In this document: piece after piece, positions 59,611-64,000 of the stretch
How positions within the stretch are numbered: position 1 is the first letter of the stretch
Layout of the letters: every line of letters begins with the position of its first letter
Assembly (NCBI GenBank): GCA_026874595.1
Contig: CM049313.1
Span: 27,092,008-27,156,007 of the forward strand
DNA: 64,000 nt
Source of the DNA: Sipunculus nudus
Taxonomy: Eukaryota > Annelida > Sipuncula > Golfingiida > Sipunculidae
Direction of reading: 5' to 3'
Made by a program: the position numbers and the translations under genes
Notes under the pieces: model-generated
Database searches by the model: none
The model's input: only the letters and a program-made list of their open reading frames with translations
What the model was told of the DNA's origin: nothing

Positions 59611-60176
59611 TTTTCTTTTAAATTCAGTTTAAACATTTGTGATTTAAAAATAACAAAAATATTTGTGTATGCATAATATGACAGGATATGAGCTTCACTT
59701 TGGATAAGTAATGATTGAAACTAAAAATTCTGTTATTTAACTTTTATTTTCAATTTTTTTTTATTACAAATTTATAAAACTTGTGAATAAAAAAAATGAA
59801 TCTGATAAAAACTATTAATGGAAAAAGTGGATTTGCAAAAAAAAATAGGGTTTAATATGAACTTAAATGCATTATTCCCTTGAAAGTGAAACAAGGTATT
59901 GGTCCATTCTGTCCCCTTGTCTGTCCATCTGTAAATTTTTCATATGCATCACAGTATCTCAAAACTTTCTGTTTTTCTTCATGACAGTCTTGTCAGAGTA
60001 TTAGTTTTGCAATCATATATTAAGAACTTTACTATAACCAAGTAGGAGGGCCCCTTTCCTCTAAACAACTCATATGCTTATATATATAAAAAACATTACA
60101 ATAGAATATTTTGCATGTATTGCATTTGCAAAAATTTCAAACTTCATCTGAGCACTGTGACCCATGGGTCCCTTGT

Positions 60177-61718
60177 TTAAAAGTAAAACCAACTGGCTGA
60201 AACACTCACATACGTACACTCCAAAAAATGAATAAGACATATGTTAACAAAACAAATCAATATATTAAAGAAAGAAGACAAATTATCAGGAAGGGGCTCC
60301 ACATGTACAAGCACTTATAATTATGATTACTAACATCTAATAATCAACACAGAAATAAGCACCAGGTCCATTAGACAAATTACACAGAGCAGTCCCTTTG
60401 TTTACACTTCTCCTGATCACATGACTATTGCGCACAAGTCACATCAGAATGTTGCACTGGTCGTCTCTCTGCTCTTTTGCACTGTGTACATTGTACAATC
60501 AGTCCATTCACAGTAAGACAGAGCCCGGAACACCAACAGTTCACAGGAGTATACTCATGTACCTCTTGAGGTACAGTTCATGCTACATGCACAGACTATC
60601 TGGACTAAGAATCAATGTCTTTCTCAGCTGATGTCTCCTGGAATCATCCAGTTCTAGGTAGCAGAATACGCTTCAACACAGCAATATCCAGTACCTCTAC
60701 AGTTACACTTTTATATAAAGTCCTCTGTCTGTTCCTGGAAGCGCTCACAACAGGTATAATCACCAGATTACCAGTCTTTCAGCAAATTGGGATACTCGCT
60801 CTGAAGTCCATTACAGAGAAATCACCATGGCCTTCCTCAGACATAGACTGTAAAAGCTTACAGACATCATATCTCAGCTGTCTAGACTCTTGATGCACGC
60901 AGACCTGCCCCTTGACTGCAGGTATCGTCAGGCCATATCATCCTGGCATGCTGATCAGGTAAATGTCCCCTTCGTCATGGCTTATACTTGCTTGCTGAAG
61001 TCACTGTCCTCTAGCCAATCACCACTCCCTATTATGCCAACCATCAATAACAACATGAATTCTAATATGGACACACCTCCAGAGATAAATCCCTGAGAAA
61101 ACTAAACAGGTGTTAGCCCTTTGAAAACTATGTTACTATAGAGATGGCTCAGACAGAATAAAAATTTACTGGAATTAATATCAAATGAGACATGTGTGCT
61201 CTCCAACTAAACTTCTCATGATAATATCTAAACATGATGCTCCATATTAATGTACAATAAATAACCAAAAAAATCATCTGGTTCTACTCCCTACTTGAAT
61301 ATGCAATACTATAACAAAATCAGATTTTAGCCATATCATTACTGACTGGATAAAAGCACCAAAGTTTGTAAATGGGTAGGGTACACCAAAACTTCAGAGG
61401 GGGTGCCCTCATGGAATACATACAAGATAAGTTTCAGAGCCTGAAAAAACATCTGAAAAATCACCTATGATTTAATGAAATATAGTAAATTATTTACTAT
61501 AGAAAGCCAAAGAAGAGTTTTTTCTATCATTACCATTTACATTATTATATTATACACTTGTAGCCCAAAAAATGTAGAATGCTCACGTGACCATACCTTT
61601 TCTCCAATGCGAGACTGGGGAAGCTACATGCACACATTAAAACAAGATGTTAAGTGTATAAAATAAAAAATGTGCAAATATTTTTCTTGTTTACTCCTGT
61701 TGAGTTTGTAATTCAATT
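60177..61718. other. unassigned intron sequence
   Basis: This stretch shares no repeat with the rest of the window that I can see. Short open frames at 60428-61096 have no recognisable domain. The more GC-balanced part at 60400-61080 could be an unrecognised LTR or captured sequence, but nothing supports a gene. Confidence 0.45.
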
Positions 61719-62640
61719 TTTAGCGATCCTGTGAGTTTATGCGATGGTGTGGTGTCGTCCGTCGTCTGTCAGCCGTCGTTTGTACGTTAACCCATACTAT
61801 CTTGAAACGGCAGGAGTTAGCATCACCAAATTTTATGCAAAAAATTTGTCATCTGAAAAACTCTTTCAGATTTTGCTTATTTTTTGGCTTACTGCATTTT
61901 CTTAGACTTTATAGGGAAAAAGCTAAAAAACTTCTTCTCAAAAATTGTTCAGCTAAATTATCCAATATTTCACAGAAATGATTCCTGGAACAATCTCTCT
62001 CAAGTTTATTTGAATGGTTTAAGTTTGGTGATTTTTGGCCGAGTTACAGGAAGTTGAACTTAGTCATCTGTCCAAAAAAGCATAGTAAAATTACAATCTC
62101 AGAAATGGCTGGAGCTATCATCACCAAATTTTTTGCCAATGTTGGTCACATGAGTCATATCTGAAATTGAGGTATGGTGGCGCAATCTGCATCGGCATTT
62201 TTTGTACGGGGGTCATCAGTGCCCTTATCATACTGACGGCTACAAAAAACTTCTTCTCTGAAACCATATGGCCAAATTGTTTAATATCGCACAGAAATGA
62301 TCCTAGGGTAGTGCTTTCTGAAGTTTGTTCTAATGGTCTCAGTTCAGTGACTTTTGGCTGAGTTATGGGAAGCTGAATTTAGTCATATGCCATAACATCC
62401 CATTTTAGCTCAGTGGCTACAAAGATCTTTTTCTCAAAAACCACTGGGCCAAATTCTTAAATCTCACACATTAATTATCCTTAGATGTTGATAATTCAAA
62501 ATTGTTCAAATGGTTTTGGTTTAGTGATTTTTGGCTGAGTTATGAGAAGCTTAATTTGACCATTTTGCTGTATTTTCCCATTTGAGTTATAAACCTGTAA
62601 AAAGGTTTTTTGACTAAGGCTACTGAGGCAAATTTGTTTA
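61719..62640 (+). mobile_element. family A 5' unit, isolated copy
   Basis: It starts TTAGCGATCCTGTGAGTTTA and follows the 934-bp unit of 41711-42644 throughout, with a decayed core palindrome GGTGGCGCAATCT at about 62178. It lacks the family A 3' end. Confidence 0.82.
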
Positions 62641-63071
62641 ATATATTACAAGAATAATCCCCTGAATAATTCTTTTAATAATTGTCTTTTATGGTTCCAA
62701 AGAATGAATTTTGGCTGAATTATAAAGATTCAATTGAGTCATTTTACCATATATGCAAGCTGTGTGAAGCAGATACATCTAGCCTGGCACCTGTTTATCA
62801 GCATCCATTACATCATGCCTCTAGACATTTAGATTTCAGGTTATGTATGGTTAATATAGCCAGAATGTTTTTTAAAAGCTTTTAAAAAATGTAGATTTAT
62901 GATTTTAGATATTCCTCATGCCAGGCAATGTTTACAATCACAGGTATATACAAATATTATAACACAGGATTATAAATAATAGGTATCCATACTCAACTTA
63001 ATTCAAGATTTTGCCATCAGTGAGATGTATCTGTATTATAATTTTGCATTCAATATGCACCTGGAGTAATT
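62641..63071. other. AT-rich intron, nothing recognised
   Basis: I see no repeat end, splice-bounded exon or RNA gene in this stretch. Confidence 0.45.
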
Positions 63072-63320
63072 TTTAACAAACCTGTGAGCTAATGTGATGG
63101 TGTGGCAGCGTTCGCCATCTGTACTTTGACCCGTACTATTTCAAAAACGACTGAAGCTAGCATCATGAAATTTAATGCAAAAAATTAGCCATCTGAAAAA
63201 GTCTGCATTTTCTTGGATTTTATAGAGAAAAGGGTAAAAAACCTTTTAAAATCTTCTCCTCCAAAACGGTTAAGCCAAATTGTGCGATATTTCACAAAAA
63301 TAATCTTTTATACCATCTCT
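63072..63320 (+). mobile_element. family A 5' fragment, decayed
   Basis: It starts TTTAACAAACCTGTGAGCTA with a short GTGTGGCAGCGTTCGCC in place of the longer tract. It follows family A body sequence to about 63320 with deletions. Confidence 0.65.
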
Positions 63321-63660
63321 CACTGCCAAAAATCACTTTCTTATAATAAAAAAAAAAACTTGATATAAGTAAAATATCCTTGGGAGTGAGGCAAGAAATA
63401 TTTCCTTATATATGATCTAGAAAATTTTACTTAAAAAACTAAAAATATTTTCTTGCTAGGAACTAGGAAACAAACAAGAAAATTGGACTTAAATAAGAAA
63501 ATTGGACTTAAAACAAGGAATAGTTTCATGAAAATATTTTCTTGTTTTAAGTCATTTGGGAGTGGGGTAGGAAAATTTATCTAGTATTCCAAATGTTTAA
63601 GGCATATTTACTTACTCAATCAAGGAAAATATCCTTAAGCAAGAAAGGGATCCTAAAACC
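63321..63660. mobile_element. MITE-like hairpin sequence
   Basis: It begins CACTGCCAAAAATCACTTTC and holds the inverted pair GACTTAAAACAAG / CTTGTTTTAAGTC around 63506-63553. A direct repeat AAGAAAATTGGACTTAAA lies before it. The start resembles a common animal MITE end as I remember it. The matching right end is not clear. Confidence 0.35.
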
Positions 63661-64000
63661 AACCTTAAAGCAATATGCATGCATTGTAGCAATGCAAATG
63701 CATGCAGTGAACTAAAAATCAAAGCATATTATATATTTTATAAATGCATATATGATATCAGATATCCCATATTTGGATCCTACAATGAGTAATACTATAA
63801 AGTAATTACATGAAATTACTGTCAATCTGTCATGCTTAAAAAAAGTTTCAAGTAATCTATAAAATTTATTTACATTACTCATCATGAAATAAGTACCTGT
63901 GACAAATACAATACACAAAACTTTAATTCTCAAGTCAGCTATATGTTGTATTAAAGGAAATGACTAGCAATATGTACATGAATAAATATTAATTTTTGCA
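63661..64000. other. AT-rich intron, nothing recognised
   Basis: No repeat, exon or RNA gene is supported up to the window edge. Confidence 0.45.

Larger units (their letters stand above)
55558..60176 (+). mobile_element. Helitron-like element, family B, with family F nested inside
   Basis: It starts TTTTTAGCTCAGCTGACTGT and contains an exact core palindrome at 55898-55910. It carries GTCTGTCTGTC and AGGTCA-rich sequence at 56060-56560. It ends at 60146-60176 with CTGAGCACTGTGACCCATGG then GTCCCTTGTTT. That both ends belong to one element is inference. Confidence 0.6.

Noticed and set aside
20207-60176. A Rep/helicase gene for the Helitron-like elements.
   Set aside because: No open frame with Rep or helicase motifs was found in any element; all visible copies are non-autonomous.
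60428-61096. A host gene or small proteins in the unassigned region.
   Set aside because: The three short frames have no domain, no clear splice context and no continuity; both strands were considered.

Overview
The window reads as animal nuclear DNA, most probably from a bivalve mollusc. Two exons of the mismatch-repair gene MSH3 (8189-8303 and 41239-41396, plus strand) are the only host coding sequence I can identify. Their reading frames and splice phases join directly, so they flank one intron of 32,935 bp. The intron before the first exon is longer than 8.1 kb and the one after the second longer than 22.6 kb. Nearly all the rest is transposable elements and their tandem arrays. The bivalve assignment is inference: it rests on the dense tandem-repeat-bearing Helitron-like (pearl/HINE-style) elements together with BEL/Pao and Mag-like gypsy elements.

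Layout. 1-4309: gypsy-type LTR element on the minus strand with an open gag-pol running off the window edge. 4310-8098: 3' parts of Helitron-like elements and a 153-bp tandem array. 8189-8303: MSH3 exon. 8711-11747: Helitron-like element holding a solo LTR. 11945-12308: tRNA-derived SINE. 12490-37241: a broken BEL/Pao element with matching AGCAA target duplications, whose 3' LTR is split by a 16.9-kb stack of later insertions. The youngest layer of that stack is a Mutator-like (MULE) transposon at 27881-31917. 37878-40420: near full-length Helitron-like element, family A. 41239-41396: MSH3 exon. 41711-62640: tandem and nested families A, B, C, D and F with 139/278-bp, 338-bp, 180-bp and 285-bp arrays. 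60179-61718 and 62640-64000: mostly unassigned AT-rich intron.

Main result. The Helitron-like families have different ends but the same plan: a T-rich 5' end starting with a 10-12 bp motif, a pyrimidine-rich GTCCGTC tract, a tandem core, the inverted copy of the 5' motif near the 3' end, a short hairpin, and a terminal CTAG or CTTG before host T. Several families also share a core of about 105 bp ending in the palindrome GGTGGCGCCACCT. Filled and empty copies inside the window show insertion at T runs without obvious target duplication. The arrays repeat sequences that match nuclear-receptor and NFI binding consensus sites. All reading was by eye, so boundaries are good to a few bases at best and family names A-F are local labels.
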